A DNA stretch of 64,000 bases from Pandoraea faecigallinarum (GTDB lineage: Bacteria; Pseudomonadota; Gammaproteobacteria; Burkholderiales; Burkholderiaceae). The stretch lies in assembly GCF_001029105.3 (NCBI RefSeq), contig NZ_CP011807.3, positions 5,177,672-5,241,671 on the forward strand, given 5' to 3'. Of this stretch, positions 28,364-38,460 are shown piece by piece; positions within the stretch are counted from its first letter, which is position 1; each line of letters begins with the position of its first letter. The notes under the pieces are model-generated. The model saw only the letters and a program-made list of their open reading frames with translations, was not told the DNA's origin and made no database searches. The position numbers and the translations under genes were made by a program.

Positions 28364-30730
28364 TCAGCGACTCGCATTGCGCATGCGCTTGCCGTCGTTC
28401 ACGGTCGCACCGCGTACTTCGAAGCGCACGCTGTCACGCACGGTCCCGGATGCGTCGACAAGTTCGAGCGTATGACGCCCCGGCCATGGCAGCCATCCAA
28501 CGCGCGAGGTACCGGAGAGCGGCTTGCCATCGAGCCGCCATGCCGCGCCTTTGGGCCACGCGGCGGCCACCTGGAACCAAAGTCGTTGATTGGCGGGGGG
28601 AATATCCGGATCGAGCGCGACGATGGTCCCGTCCGTGGGTCCGGCAATGCGCCAGAGCGGCCCGCTGGGGGCCCGGGTGGCAAGTGCGGACAACGCAATG
28701 GCACTTTGCGACGTGCCGGGCAGGAACCACTCCTCGCGCGCCGGTTCGACGTGCTCGACATACTGCACTGCGACATGCTCGAGTCCCGGCGGGGGCGCGG
28801 GCGGCAGGCTGGCCGTACGTCGATGCAGGTAGTCCATCAGACGGTGCCAGATCGGGGCCGCACCGGACACGCCGGAGACATCCCACATCGGCGCGCCGTC
28901 CGCGTTGCCGACCCAGACGCCAACCGTATAGCGGCGCGAATAGCCTACCGCCCAGTTGTCGCGCATGTCCTTGCTCGTGCCGGTTTTCACCGCCGTCCAG
29001 TATCGCGTGGAGAGCGGACTGTCGAGGCCGAACGTGCGCGTACGCGCCTGCCGGTCGGCGATCATGTCCGACACGATGAAACTCACCTGCGGCGAGAAGA
29101 CGGCGGTGCGCGCGAGATTGCGCGTGCTGTCCTTTGCGGTAGCCTTCCTTTCGGACGTTCCGGACGTTTCGGGCATTCGCGCGCGCGATGTCGGCGACAC
29201 CGCCGCACGCTCCGGCATCTTCTCGACGACGCCGCTCGCCGTCCCCCCGTTGGCCAACGCACGGTAGGCGTTCGTCAGCGACAACAACGTGACGTCGGCA
29301 CTGCCGAGCGCCAGACTGAACCCGTAATAATCGCCGCTTTGCGTGAGCGGCAGGCCGAGCGACACGAGGGTTTGCGCGAACCGTCGGGGCGTGACCATCA
29401 CGAGCGTGCGCACGGCGGGCACATTCAGCGACGAGCCCAGTGCGGTCCGTGCGCTGACCCATCCCTTGAAGTGCCTGTCGTAGTTCTGCGGAATGTACAA
29501 ACCGCCGCCCGTGGGCAAGTCGATGGGCGAGTCGTCGAGCAGCGATGCCGCGCTCAGACGCTGCTCGGCAATGGCCTGTGCGTAGAGAAACGGTTTGAGC
29601 GTGGAGCCCGCCTGACGCAGCGACGTCACACCGTCGACCTGCGCAGCCGACGACAGCGCCCCTGAGGAGCCGACCCACGCAAGAATCTCGCCGCTCGCGT
29701 TGTCGATCACGACGATCGCACCGTCCTGAACGTTGCGCGAACGGCCCGGCGTACCCAGTTCGCGCAATGTCTGCTGGAGCGTGTTCACGGCGACGCGCTG
29801 AAGATTCGCGTCGAGCGTGCTGGTAATTCGCGTCCCGGCGGGCGGGCGGCTTTCGCCGAAGACACGCCGCGCGAAATGCGGCGCGAGATTCACGGCGTCG
29901 CGCGTCGTCATCACGCTCGCCGGACGCGCAAACACGAGTTGCGCGTAACCTTCCAGCCCATTGCAGTCCGCCGCTTGTCCGAGGTCCTTCAGAATGCCGC
30001 AGGCGCGCTGCGACACGCGCACCGCGGGCGCATTGGGGGCTCGCAGTAACGCAACGGCCAGCGCCGCCTCGCGGGCGTCCAGACCGCTCGGGAGCTTGCC
30101 GAAAAGCGTTTGGGAGACGGCCGAAATGCCCACCAGTTCGCCGCGAAACGGCACCAGATTCAGATACGCCTCGAGAATTTGGTCCTTGCGCCAACGTTGT
30201 TCCAGCCACACCGCGGTCGCCGCCTGTCCGATTTTCTGCGTCACGGAACGATTACGGGCGCTTGGGCGCAGATCTTCGTCCAGCAAACCGGCCAACTGCA
30301 TCGTCAAGGTTGACGCGCCGCGCGTGCGCGAATGCCAGAGGTTGCCCCATGCGGCAGCGGCCACACCACGCCAATCCACACCGCTGTGCTCATAAAACCG
30401 CTTGTCCTCGGAAACGATCAGCGCCTGGCGAAACGCCGGCGAGACGTCGGCAAGCGTAACCCAGTCGCCACGTTGCGCCTGCATATCCGCGCGCAAGCGC
30501 TGTAACGGTTCGCCGCGACGATCCAGCAAGATCCAGTCCGATGCGCGCCACTCTCCCCGGACCTCATCGAACGACGGCACGGCTCGGACAGGTGCGGGCA
30601 ACGCCAACACGCCGAGCGCCAACCCCGCACTCAACACCGTATTGACCGGAAGTCTTCGGGACATGCGGCGCGCAGCGCCCCAACGACGACGCCCATCAGG
30701 CACTGCGATCCTCCCTTCGTCCTTTGTCAT
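28364..30730 (-). CDS. pbpC: Penicillin-binding protein 1C
   Basis: A 788-residue bifunctional peptidoglycan synthase. An N-terminal signal-anchor (SAGLALGVLALPAPVRA) precedes the glycosyltransferase domain (catalytic EDKRFYEHSGVD, then TLTMQLAGLL), a transpeptidase domain (active serine in AGSTLKPFLYA, then SLNV and KTGTS) and the PBP1C-specific C-terminal BiPBP_C domain from about residue 690. The start at 30730 is 5 bases from the end of the upstream lysoplasmalogenase gene, with which it is almost certainly co-transcribed together with the alpha-2-macroglobulin gene. Confidence 0.94.
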   Translation of the reverse strand: MTKDEGRIAVPDGRRRWGAARRMSRRLPVNTVLSAGLALGVLALPAPVRAVPSFDEVRGEWRASDWILLDRRGEPLQRLRADMQAQRGDWVTLADVSPAFRQALIVSEDKRFYEHSGVDWRGVAAAAWGNLWHSRTRGASTLTMQLAGLLDEDLRPSARNRSVTQKIGQAATAVWLEQRWRKDQILEAYLNLVPFRGELVGISAVSQTLFGKLPSGLDAREAALAVALLRAPNAPAVRVSQRACGILKDLGQAADCNGLEGYAQLVFARPASVMTTRDAVNLAPHFARRVFGESRPPAGTRITSTLDANLQRVAVNTLQQTLRELGTPGRSRNVQDGAIVVIDNASGEILAWVGSSGALSSAAQVDGVTSLRQAGSTLKPFLYAQAIAEQRLSAASLLDDSPIDLPTGGGLYIPQNYDRHFKGWVSARTALGSSLNVPAVRTLVMVTPRRFAQTLVSLGLPLTQSGDYYGFSLALGSADVTLLSLTNAYRALANGGTASGVVEKMPERAAVSPTSRARMPETSGTSERKATAKDSTRNLARTAVFSPQVSFIVSDMIADRQARTRTFGLDSPLSTRYWTAVKTGTSKDMRDNWAVGYSRRYTVGVWVGNADGAPMWDVSGVSGAAPIWHRLMDYLHRRTASLPPAPPPGLEHVAVQYVEHVEPAREEWFLPGTSQSAIALSALATRAPSGPLWRIAGPTDGTIVALDPDIPPANQRLWFQVAAAWPKGAAWRLDGKPLSGTSRVGWLPWPGRHTLELVDASGTVRDSVRFEVRGATVNDGKRMRNASR

Positions 30731-30734
30731 TCGA

Positions 30735-31490
30735 TTATTGCGATACGTCCGACGCGGGTTGCGGCGCACGTATCGCCATGATGCCCGCCACGAGCAGCCA
30801 TTGTGCGAGCGCGTAAAGAATCCAGATCGCGTACTCCTGCGCGGGAATCGTGCCGACGAAACGGGTGGTGCCGATCAGGGCGTCCGATACGGTGAAGAGC
30901 AATGCGCCGACGGCAGCCCACTCGCCGCGAAGATTCGCCAGCAGCGCCGCCGACGCCATCATGGCAAGCACGATCACATAGCACGCCACGGGCGCCTTGA
31001 GCTCGCCCATGCCGGGCCAGTACATCGCATACGAGAGCGCCGCCGCGATCCATACCGCCATAATCGCCACACGATGCCATGCGGGCACCTCGGTCCATCG
31101 GCGACGCACGCGCCAGAACAGCACGAAATATGCGAGGTGCGCCAGCAGGAAGGCGCCAAGTCCCATCACGAACCCTTGTGACAGCGCCGGGATCGCGAGC
31201 AGCACATCCCCGGCCCCGGAAAAGATAAGGGCCGCCCACAGCCACACACGCTCGCCCGGCACGCGGTGATACATGGCGGCAAACAGCAGCAATGCACAAA
31301 GGAACAGCTTGGCAATCGCCTGATCCGCGTATGGCGTGCTTCGCAGCGACAGGGCATAGGCTGCCCCCGCGATGGCGGCGAGCCACCAGAAGCGGCGCGC
31401 CCCACGCGGCAGCAGCGCCGCCGGAGCAAAGAAGTTCGACGTCATGCCGATCCGTCTCCGGTCGCGTTTGCACTCGTCATGAGGCGTCAT
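30735..31490 (-). CDS. Lysoplasmalogenase-like membrane protein (YhhN family)
   Basis: A 251-residue integral membrane protein with about eight hydrophobic segments and the YhhN/TMEM86 pattern (FSGAGDVLL, and VSDALIGTTRF near the end, which carry the conserved aspartates). Family members hydrolyse the vinyl-ether bond of lysoplasmalogens; bacterial roles are mostly unproven. The first ATG (31490) overlaps the stop of the alpha-2-macroglobulin gene (ATGA); a second ATG at 31445 is possible. It lies inside the alpha-2-macroglobulin/pbpC operon, an unusual place. Confidence 0.85.
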   Translation of the reverse strand: MTPHDECKRDRRRIGMTSNFFAPAALLPRGARRFWWLAAIAGAAYALSLRSTPYADQAIAKLFLCALLLFAAMYHRVPGERVWLWAALIFSGAGDVLLAIPALSQGFVMGLGAFLLAHLAYFVLFWRVRRRWTEVPAWHRVAIMAVWIAAALSYAMYWPGMGELKAPVACYVIVLAMMASAALLANLRGEWAAVGALLFTVSDALIGTTRFVGTIPAQEYAIWILYALAQWLLVAGIMAIRAPQPASDVSQ

Positions 31491-34400
31491 GGCTTGGCCG
31501 GCACGACCTGCACCGGGGCGTTTGGCGTCTCGCCATACATCGCGGGCTCATACATGGCTTCGACACGCGTGGGCGGCGTAGCGAATTTACCTACGTTGTT
31601 CAGACGCACGGTGTATTCGATCCGGTGCTGCCCCTTCGGCAGGTAGTCGTAGTACGCACGGTAGGCATCCTGCGCCCGCTCTTCGAATGCCGGCATCGCA
31701 CCCTCGCTCTTCTGCCCTTGCGTTGCAATGGCCGAGTCGCGTCCGAGACCGCCCCCCAGCACCGTTGCGCCTCCGGGTAACGGGTCGCTCACCACGACCC
31801 AGCGCATGTCGGCCTGCGCATCGATATCGAGACGCACCCGAAGCACCGCCCCTCGCACGAAGCTTTCGCCGGCACGATCTGCGGCGTCCTGCACCTGAAC
31901 GCTGCGCGTGACGCGATAACCCGCGGCGAAAGGCGCCTTGAGCGGCACGGCAGCCAGACTCTGGATCGTCGCCCAAGGCTTGCCGGCCCCGGTCTGTTCC
32001 AGACGCAGCACGTCGCGCGCGCTGTCGGCCCCCGCCGTGGCATTGGACAGCCAAGGCAACGAGACGGCGGCCGGTACGTTACCGACCTTGAGCTTGTCCC
32101 AATCGACGCTCTGCACGCCCCCGCTCGTCTGGTTGTCGCTCTGCCACTGGATCGAAGTGCGCCCCGTCGGCGTATCGCGCTCGAAACGCGCGGAGAACCG
32201 ATCCACGGCCAGACCGCCCCAGACGTTGGCCGTCGTCGTGGACCACGCCCCGCGCGATTGCAGGCCCAGCAGGCCGATCACCAGACGCGGCATCTCGTCC
32301 TTCCACGCAGGGTTCGCATTCATCAGCAACGCCAGTCGTGCCGCGTTGGTTTCCGGCCCGACCATGAGCCACCAGAGCGCGTCGCTCCCTTGCGTCGAGA
32401 ATCCCACACGCGAGCCCTGATACGAAAGGCGCGCGCGCAGAATCTGCTCCGCCTGCGCCATACGTTCGGCCCGCTGCGGCGCATCGGGCAAGCGTTGCAG
32501 GATCGCATACCAATCGATCACGGCAGACGTCGGCCAGTCGTTTGGCGCAATAGTCAGCGCCCCGAGCATGCGTGCATTGGCCCGCCCATAGCGCGACAGG
32601 GCTTCGATCGCGCTGAGCTTGCGCAGCGTCAGATCGTCGCGCGGCGCCCAGAAGCGGCGAGTAAGACGCCCCTCCACGAACGCCGCCAGACCGTCCTCCA
32701 TACGCGCCCGTGCATCGTCGGGCAGCACATACGCCGGGTCCAGCGTCTTGGCTTCGTCACTCATCGCCAGCAAATAGGCGGTCAGCGTGTCGCTGCCCTG
32801 ATTGGCAAAGCCTTCCTGCGGCGGGAAGTAGCTCGCGAGCCCGTCTTCGTCGAGATACGACGGCAAGGTGCCCATCACGCGCTTCCATTGCGTCACATCC
32901 CGCAAACCGAGCGCCTTGGACGCCTGCTGCTCGAGACATGCGTACGGATACCGTTCGAACCACCGCTTCACGCCCGGCAGACCTTGCGAAAGACGCGGCT
33001 GCATGTTGACGCGTACGCCGCCGCGCAACTTGCCGGTGCTGTCGGCCACCGCCCCGGCAGGCGGTGCCATCGGCAGCGTGAGGCTGCCTTCGACCTGCAT
33101 GAGCACCGACTGCTGCACGCTCGCCGGCAACGACGGCTGAATGTCCTGCCCCACCTTGATGGCGTCGCTGGCGGCGGGTGCGCCACCGGCCGCAGGCGCC
33201 TGCGCACTGACCTCCCACAACACCCGCTGCGCGCGGGTATCCGCCAGCCCCGTAGGTGCTGTCACTTCCCATGCCACTTCCCGCGACTCTCCGGCGGGCA
33301 CGTCGACGCGCTGCGGCGCCAGCGTCAGTTGTGTCGCCCGCGCGGTCAACTGCACCTGCATGGCGTGTTGCGTCGTATTGCGCACCGTGAACTGTGCCCG
33401 GTAGTTATCGCCCTCACGAACCAGCGGCGGCAAACCCGAAATCAGTTGCAGGTCCTGCGTTGTGCGAATGGTGGCGGCCCCGGTGCCGAACCAGCCGAGC
33501 GCCTGCGTGCCCGGCTTGCCATCGTCTGCCACTGCGACGATGCGGAAACTCGACAACGCGTCGTTAAGCGGCACATCGACCGTTGCCTCTCCCTTGTCGT
33601 CGAGCACCACACGCGGCTGCCACAACAGCAGCGTATCGAACAGCTCGCGAGTCGGGCTCTTGCCCCCGCCGCCGCCCGCGGGCACCGCTTTGCGACCGTA
33701 ATGCCGACGACCGATGATCTCCATCTGCGCGGTCGCCGTCGTCACGGTATAGCTGCGCCGTTGCCACATGGCGTCGAGCAGATTCCAACTGGTGTTTGGC
33801 GCGAGTTCGAGCAGCGCTTCGTCGACGGCGGCCACCGCCACCTCGGCGCCCGCCGCCACGGGTTTGCCGTCCGGCTGCGTGACCTTGATACGTACTTTGG
33901 CATGGCCGCGCACCGGATAGGTCGGCGCGTCGGGCTTTACCTCAACCGCCAGACGCTGCCCCGCCGTGCCCACACGCAACTCCGTGAGGCCAAAGCGATA
34001 GGCGGGCTTGCCCAGATCCACCAGTCCCGTGGGCGCCTGATATTCGCGTCCCTCGTACCAGAAGGCGCGGAACCACTCCAGCGGCTGCTTCCAGCCCCAC
34101 TGGAAGAACGAGTACCACGGCACTTCGTGGATACGGCCACGAACTGCGAGCACCGAAACATAGACGTTCGGCCCCCATGTCGGATCGACCTTCAGGGAAA
34201 TATTCGGATCCTTGCCCGAAATCTCCATCGTGCGCGTCTCCATCACGCCCTCACGCTCGATCGACACCAACGCGGTCGCAGTACGGAAAGGCATGCGGAC
34301 CTGCAACCTGGCCGTCTCGCCCGGCTCGTACGCTCGACGCTCCGGCAGTACGTCCATACGGTCGGTGTTATCGCCACCGAACCAGACTTCCCCACGCCCG

Positions 34401-37400
34401 GTCACCCATACGCCGGTCGTGGACGTACTCAGGTTGCCCTTGTCGTCCTTCGCCTGCGCCACCAGCGTAATCTCGCCCGGCTGGGACAGCGAGACGTCGC
34501 ACGACAATTGCCCACGCTCATCCGTCTTGCCGCTGCATACGGTGCCGAGGTCCTTCACTTCAGTGCGATTGTCGTAAGCATAGAAGCCGCCCACCATGCG
34601 TTTGCGGCTGCTCGTAGTGATACGTGCTTCGGCGCGCACCTCCATCGAGACCCCCGACTTCGGCTTGCCTTGCAGGTCGAGTGCCAGTGCCTTGACCGGC
34701 AGCTTGTTCGTGACCGATACCCAACTCTCGCTGCGCACACCGGTAATCAGATTGGCCGGCCACAGGGTGGCATTGCCGCGTAGCGTCTGAATTTCGCCGT
34801 TCGGATCGGCAAAGCTTGCCTCGAGCACCAGATCGGCCGGACGGTCCACCTTCGGCAGATCCTTGAGCGTCAGAGTCCCGGCTCCATTGCGGTCGAGCAC
34901 CAGTCGCTGCTTGTCGGCCACCAGCTTCTGATCGCTCGATCCCGAACTCTCGTCGTTACCCTGATCCTCATCGTCAGCCCCCGACTGCGCCGATGGCGGA
35001 CGATAGGGGGTAAAGCTGAAATCGTCGTATTCGCCGAATGTCACATCGCGCATCCGGAGCAGCGCCGAAACCCGCACTGGCAGTTGGCTTGCGGGGCCTC
35101 CGGCAACGTAGTTGACCTGCACATTGACAGGCGCTTCCGTCTTGTTGACGAGCGGCGATTTGACCGCGTCGCGCACCCCGATATTGCCCGCCAACACGGG
35201 TAGACGGAAGGCTTCGACCCTGAAATGTCCCGCATCGAGCGATTGCGGATACGTCTTGGGACGCGCGTCGTCATCCGCATAGTTCAGGGTGACGGTGTAC
35301 TCGCCTAGCTTCGCCCCCTGCGGTATCTGGAAGGTGTTCTCGGCAAGCCGCCCGTTACGCCACGTGACGGGTTGCGTGTAGGTTTGTCCGGAGCCTTCGT
35401 GCGTAATCGTCAACCTGGACGGCAAGCTGGCAGGCAACGACAGGCCCTGCATCGTCTCCTGACGGATGAAGTGTTTCATCGACACAGTCTCGCCCACGCG
35501 GAACAACATGCGGTCGAACACCGTCCGCGCCCGAATCGTGGGAGCGTTACCGCCGTCCGTGGGGACATGGAAGCGCCACGGTTCGATGCCGCGATCCCAG
35601 TCGGAGGAAACGAACGCCATATCCGGGTCGTTGCCCTGCGTGCGTGCGACGACGAAATAGCCGGAGCGCCCCGACTTCTCGCAATAGCGGTAGCGTTCGA
35701 GCGCCTTGTCGATCTTCGCCACGCCTGTCTTGTCGGTCACGGCGGTGGCGACTTCGCTGCCGTCGCAGTCGAGCACGCGCACCCTGGCGTTGGCCACGGG
35801 CTGCCCTTTGTCGAGCGTGGTCACCCAGGCAATGGCGTTCTCGCGCCCCATCTTGAAGTGAACACCGAGGTTCGTGACGAGCACCGTGGTGCGCACGTAC
35901 ATCGGCAGCGACTTGCCCAGCAGCGCCGCCCCGAGCGATTGCGATGCCAGCTCCACGACGTAGAAGCCCGGCTTCTGGAACGGAATACCCACCACCTCGA
36001 ACGGACGCGGATCCGTCTCTTTCGGCACGGGCAGGGTAAGCGCCTGAACCCCCTTCAAACCTGAGAGCAGCGAGAGGCTGCGCGTGTCATACCGCGTGAC
36101 CTTGTCTTCGACGATGGCTGCCGCATTGGGCCCGAACGCTTCCTTTGCCGCCGGCGCCGTCAGGATCGACGGCATTTCTTCGGCGATCTGCTTGCGCGTC
36201 ATCATGGTCTCGTCGAAACGCCGCACGCGCGACATCCACGTCAGGATCTCGGCATCGTCGTCCACGCGCAACTGCAGGGTACGGCCGCCCTCGCCGGCCT
36301 TGGCAGCACCGGCCCCCTCGCCCGCCACACCAAGCCCGTTGATTTGCAGCGCAGGCTCGACCTTGCGCAGGGTCACCGGCAGCATCGGTGGCATGCCCGG
36401 TTCCGCATATCGCTCCACGATGCCGAACGGCGCAGCCGCGAACTTGGCCAGCGGCGGCATCGTCGCCGTCTTGGTCTTCAAAGGGAATTCGCTGGCGTTG
36501 TCCAACGCGCGGCCGCTATCGTCGGTGAAGCCCTTGGGCAACGAGAGCGTGAGTTCGGCCTTCTCGGGAAACGGTGCGTCGAACGAGACCTCCGTTACGC
36601 TGGCCACGCGATCCGAATCGCCGAACTTGGGCGAACGCTCGGCCCCGGCGCCCTGCAACCGAATCTTGGCCGCCATGTCGCGCGCGACCGGCGAATTGAA
36701 CGTCAGGCGCAGCGGACGCAAGGGCGTGCAGGGCGCATTGGCGTTTTCGCGCTCACAGCTGAAACTGGCGGTGAACGGCTCGCGCACTTCGTATTCGAAG
36801 CGGCGCGCCTGCTTTGTCCGCACGCCCGAGGGCGTGGCAATACCCGCGCCCCAGACCAGATGCATCTTTGCGCCGGCGGCAAGCGTGCGATTGCATTGCA
36901 GCATGACGACACGTCCCGACTGCTTGTCGAGATTGAACCGCTTGAGCAACGCCGTACGCGTATCGCCCTCGATCCATTTCACGCCAATGCGCTCGCCGAT
37001 GCCTTCGGTCTCACACCATGAATTCTGACGCACACTGGCAGGATTGGCCGCGCCGTTGAGCGTAAGAATGAAAATCTGATTTTCGTCGATGGGACCGTAC
37101 GACGGACGGATGGACGAGACGGCCGGCCCTCCGGTATTGAACGCGTACTTCGTGGTACCGGAGAGCGCCGTGCCCGAGGCAGCGGCCAGCCCGCTACGCA
37201 TCTCCACCGAACACTTTGCGCCTGGCGGCAGATCGCTCTTGAAATCGTAGACCCAGATTTTGGGTTCAAGCCAATGGCCATCGCCGCTCAGCGAGGCATC
37301 GGAACACCGGACTGCCGCCGGAGCCGTGGCGCGAGGATCGCCCGCGGGGACCATCGCTTCGTCGAATTTGACGACCACCTGACTCACGCTGGCGACCTCG

Positions 37401-37522
37401 CCCTGCGGGCTGACGCTGACGACGCGGGCGGCCTGCGCCGGCGACACCGCGAACATGACGAAACTCAGCGCCGCCCACGCCAAAGGCGCAGTCGGCCAGA
37501 CGCGTTGTGCTCGGCTATGCAT
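31487..37522 (-). CDS. Bacterial alpha-2-macroglobulin with thioester motif
   Basis: A 2011-residue periplasmic protease trap. It has a cleavable signal peptide (hydrophobic core followed by SPAQA) with no lipobox, then a long array of MG-type beta domains (MG2-like PTIRARTVFDRMLFRVGETV around residue 660), the A2M domain (DTLLLWQPRVVLDDKGEATV), and a thioester domain whose CLEQ is at residue 1529 (YPYACLEQQASKALG). The CLEQ shows it can form the reactive thioester that cross-links attacking proteases. It is ~350 residues longer than the E. coli homologue. It is first in an operon with a YhhN protein and PBP1C; association with PBP1C is the known theme and suggests guarding and repair of the envelope. 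Confidence 0.95.
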   Translation of the reverse strand: MHSRAQRVWPTAPLAWAALSFVMFAVSPAQAARVVSVSPQGEVASVSQVVVKFDEAMVPAGDPRATAPAAVRCSDASLSGDGHWLEPKIWVYDFKSDLPPGAKCSVEMRSGLAAASGTALSGTTKYAFNTGGPAVSSIRPSYGPIDENQIFILTLNGAANPASVRQNSWCETEGIGERIGVKWIEGDTRTALLKRFNLDKQSGRVVMLQCNRTLAAGAKMHLVWGAGIATPSGVRTKQARRFEYEVREPFTASFSCERENANAPCTPLRPLRLTFNSPVARDMAAKIRLQGAGAERSPKFGDSDRVASVTEVSFDAPFPEKAELTLSLPKGFTDDSGRALDNASEFPLKTKTATMPPLAKFAAAPFGIVERYAEPGMPPMLPVTLRKVEPALQINGLGVAGEGAGAAKAGEGGRTLQLRVDDDAEILTWMSRVRRFDETMMTRKQIAEEMPSILTAPAAKEAFGPNAAAIVEDKVTRYDTRSLSLLSGLKGVQALTLPVPKETDPRPFEVVGIPFQKPGFYVVELASQSLGAALLGKSLPMYVRTTVLVTNLGVHFKMGRENAIAWVTTLDKGQPVANARVRVLDCDGSEVATAVTDKTGVAKIDKALERYRYCEKSGRSGYFVVARTQGNDPDMAFVSSDWDRGIEPWRFHVPTDGGNAPTIRARTVFDRMLFRVGETVSMKHFIRQETMQGLSLPASLPSRLTITHEGSGQTYTQPVTWRNGRLAENTFQIPQGAKLGEYTVTLNYADDDARPKTYPQSLDAGHFRVEAFRLPVLAGNIGVRDAVKSPLVNKTEAPVNVQVNYVAGGPASQLPVRVSALLRMRDVTFGEYDDFSFTPYRPPSAQSGADDEDQGNDESSGSSDQKLVADKQRLVLDRNGAGTLTLKDLPKVDRPADLVLEASFADPNGEIQTLRGNATLWPANLITGVRSESWVSVTNKLPVKALALDLQGKPKSGVSMEVRAEARITTSSRKRMVGGFYAYDNRTEVKDLGTVCSGKTDERGQLSCDVSLSQPGEITLVAQAKDDKGNLSTSTTGVWVTGRGEVWFGGDNTDRMDVLPERRAYEPGETARLQVRMPFRTATALVSIEREGVMETRTMEISGKDPNISLKVDPTWGPNVYVSVLAVRGRIHEVPWYSFFQWGWKQPLEWFRAFWYEGREYQAPTGLVDLGKPAYRFGLTELRVGTAGQRLAVEVKPDAPTYPVRGHAKVRIKVTQPDGKPVAAGAEVAVAAVDEALLELAPNTSWNLLDAMWQRRSYTVTTATAQMEIIGRRHYGRKAVPAGGGGGKSPTRELFDTLLLWQPRVVLDDKGEATVDVPLNDALSSFRIVAVADDGKPGTQALGWFGTGAATIRTTQDLQLISGLPPLVREGDNYRAQFTVRNTTQHAMQVQLTARATQLTLAPQRVDVPAGESREVAWEVTAPTGLADTRAQRVLWEVSAQAPAAGGAPAASDAIKVGQDIQPSLPASVQQSVLMQVEGSLTLPMAPPAGAVADSTGKLRGGVRVNMQPRLSQGLPGVKRWFERYPYACLEQQASKALGLRDVTQWKRVMGTLPSYLDEDGLASYFPPQEGFANQGSDTLTAYLLAMSDEAKTLDPAYVLPDDARARMEDGLAAFVEGRLTRRFWAPRDDLTLRKLSAIEALSRYGRANARMLGALTIAPNDWPTSAVIDWYAILQRLPDAPQRAERMAQAEQILRARLSYQGSRVGFSTQGSDALWWLMVGPETNAARLALLMNANPAWKDEMPRLVIGLLGLQSRGAWSTTTANVWGGLAVDRFSARFERDTPTGRTSIQWQSDNQTSGGVQSVDWDKLKVGNVPAAVSLPWLSNATAGADSARDVLRLEQTGAGKPWATIQSLAAVPLKAPFAAGYRVTRSVQVQDAADRAGESFVRGAVLRVRLDIDAQADMRWVVVSDPLPGGATVLGGGLGRDSAIATQGQKSEGAMPAFEERAQDAYRAYYDYLPKGQHRIEYTVRLNNVGKFATPPTRVEAMYEPAMYGETPNAPVQVVPAKP

Positions 37523-37754
37523 GCCGGACTCCTCCCGGGTTCTGGTCAGGCGATTCTAACCTGTGGTCTTTGGCATTTCGAACGGTTTCCCGCCGGAACC
37601 GGGGGGAAATTCGATATTTAGGATGAGATACCCGTCCGAGTCGGAATTGTCTGTTCGATTCCTTCGGAAATTGTCTCAATCGTCGTGCGGATCGTGGACA
37701 GAGACGCCGCCTATGTCACACTGACACCTTTCCGTATCCGCTGCGTGCCCCCTC

Positions 37755-38270
37755 ATGTCCGTCGCCTTTCTCCATCCCAAGAAGAACGCGCTGGTCTATC
37801 TGGTAAAGATCCTCAGCGGTTCACTGATCGTATGGTTCGGTCTGCGGGCGGCGGGCTTTCCCGAACCGTACTGGGCGATGATTTCACTGATTATCGTGAC
37901 AGAGCCCGACCCGTTGCAGGCGCGCAGCAATTTCAAGGCACGCTCGATCAACACGATTACCGGTGCGATCGTGGCTTGTATCGTCTTGCTGGTGATGGGG
38001 CCGGGACTCGCGGCCATGCTCGTCGGGATCACGATCGCCACGCTCGCTGCGATGCTGGTTCAGAACTATCCGGCGAACTGGCGCCTGGGGCCGGCGACGG
38101 TGGTGATCCTGATGTCGGCGGCGCTCAGTGGACAGGGGCAAGGGCTGCACGAGGAACTGAGCCTCGCCATGCTGCGCGTGATCGAAGTGTTGATCGGATC
38201 TACCGTCGCGCTGATCCAGTCGCTGATCTACGGACGGTACGTCAAACCCTTGCTGATGCCGGAGGACTGA
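37755..38270 (+). CDS. Small FUSC-like (aromatic acid exporter-type) membrane protein
   Basis: A 171-residue protein with five to six hydrophobic segments resembling a single transmembrane half of the FUSC/aromatic acid exporter family (LVKILSGSLIVWFGLRAAGF; EPYWAMISLIIVTEPDPLQ; SRINTITG-like turn). It lacks the large cytoplasmic domain of full-length members. Substrate and partner are unknown. No strong ribosome-binding sequence precedes the ATG. Confidence 0.75.
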   Translation: MSVAFLHPKKNALVYLVKILSGSLIVWFGLRAAGFPEPYWAMISLIIVTEPDPLQARSNFKARSINTITGAIVACIVLLVMGPGLAAMLVGITIATLAAMLVQNYPANWRLGPATVVILMSAALSGQGQGLHEELSLAMLRVIEVLIGSTVALIQSLIYGRYVKPLLMPED

Positions 38271-38460
38271 AGGCGACAAGGCGGCCATGACGGCAACGCC
38301 CGTCGGCGCGGCGTCGCGGCGGTCAGATAGTGAGGCAGCGAGGCGGCAATCGCCCCCTGCGCCCGGCCCTGTTGCATATCAGGCGTGCTGATTCCGACGC
38401 CTGCCCGGACGCCCCTGGATATCGATAGCTACGTCTCGATGTTCTGACGCGGCAAGCCGC

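Noticed and set aside
32258..34783. An 841-residue open frame on the plus strand
   Set aside because: Antisense to the alpha-2-macroglobulin gene, with no recognisable domain and shadow-like composition.
31487..37522. Lipobox for the alpha-2-macroglobulin
   Set aside because: The N-terminal region ends in SPAQA with no cysteine in the mature start, so it is not a lipoprotein of the E. coli type.
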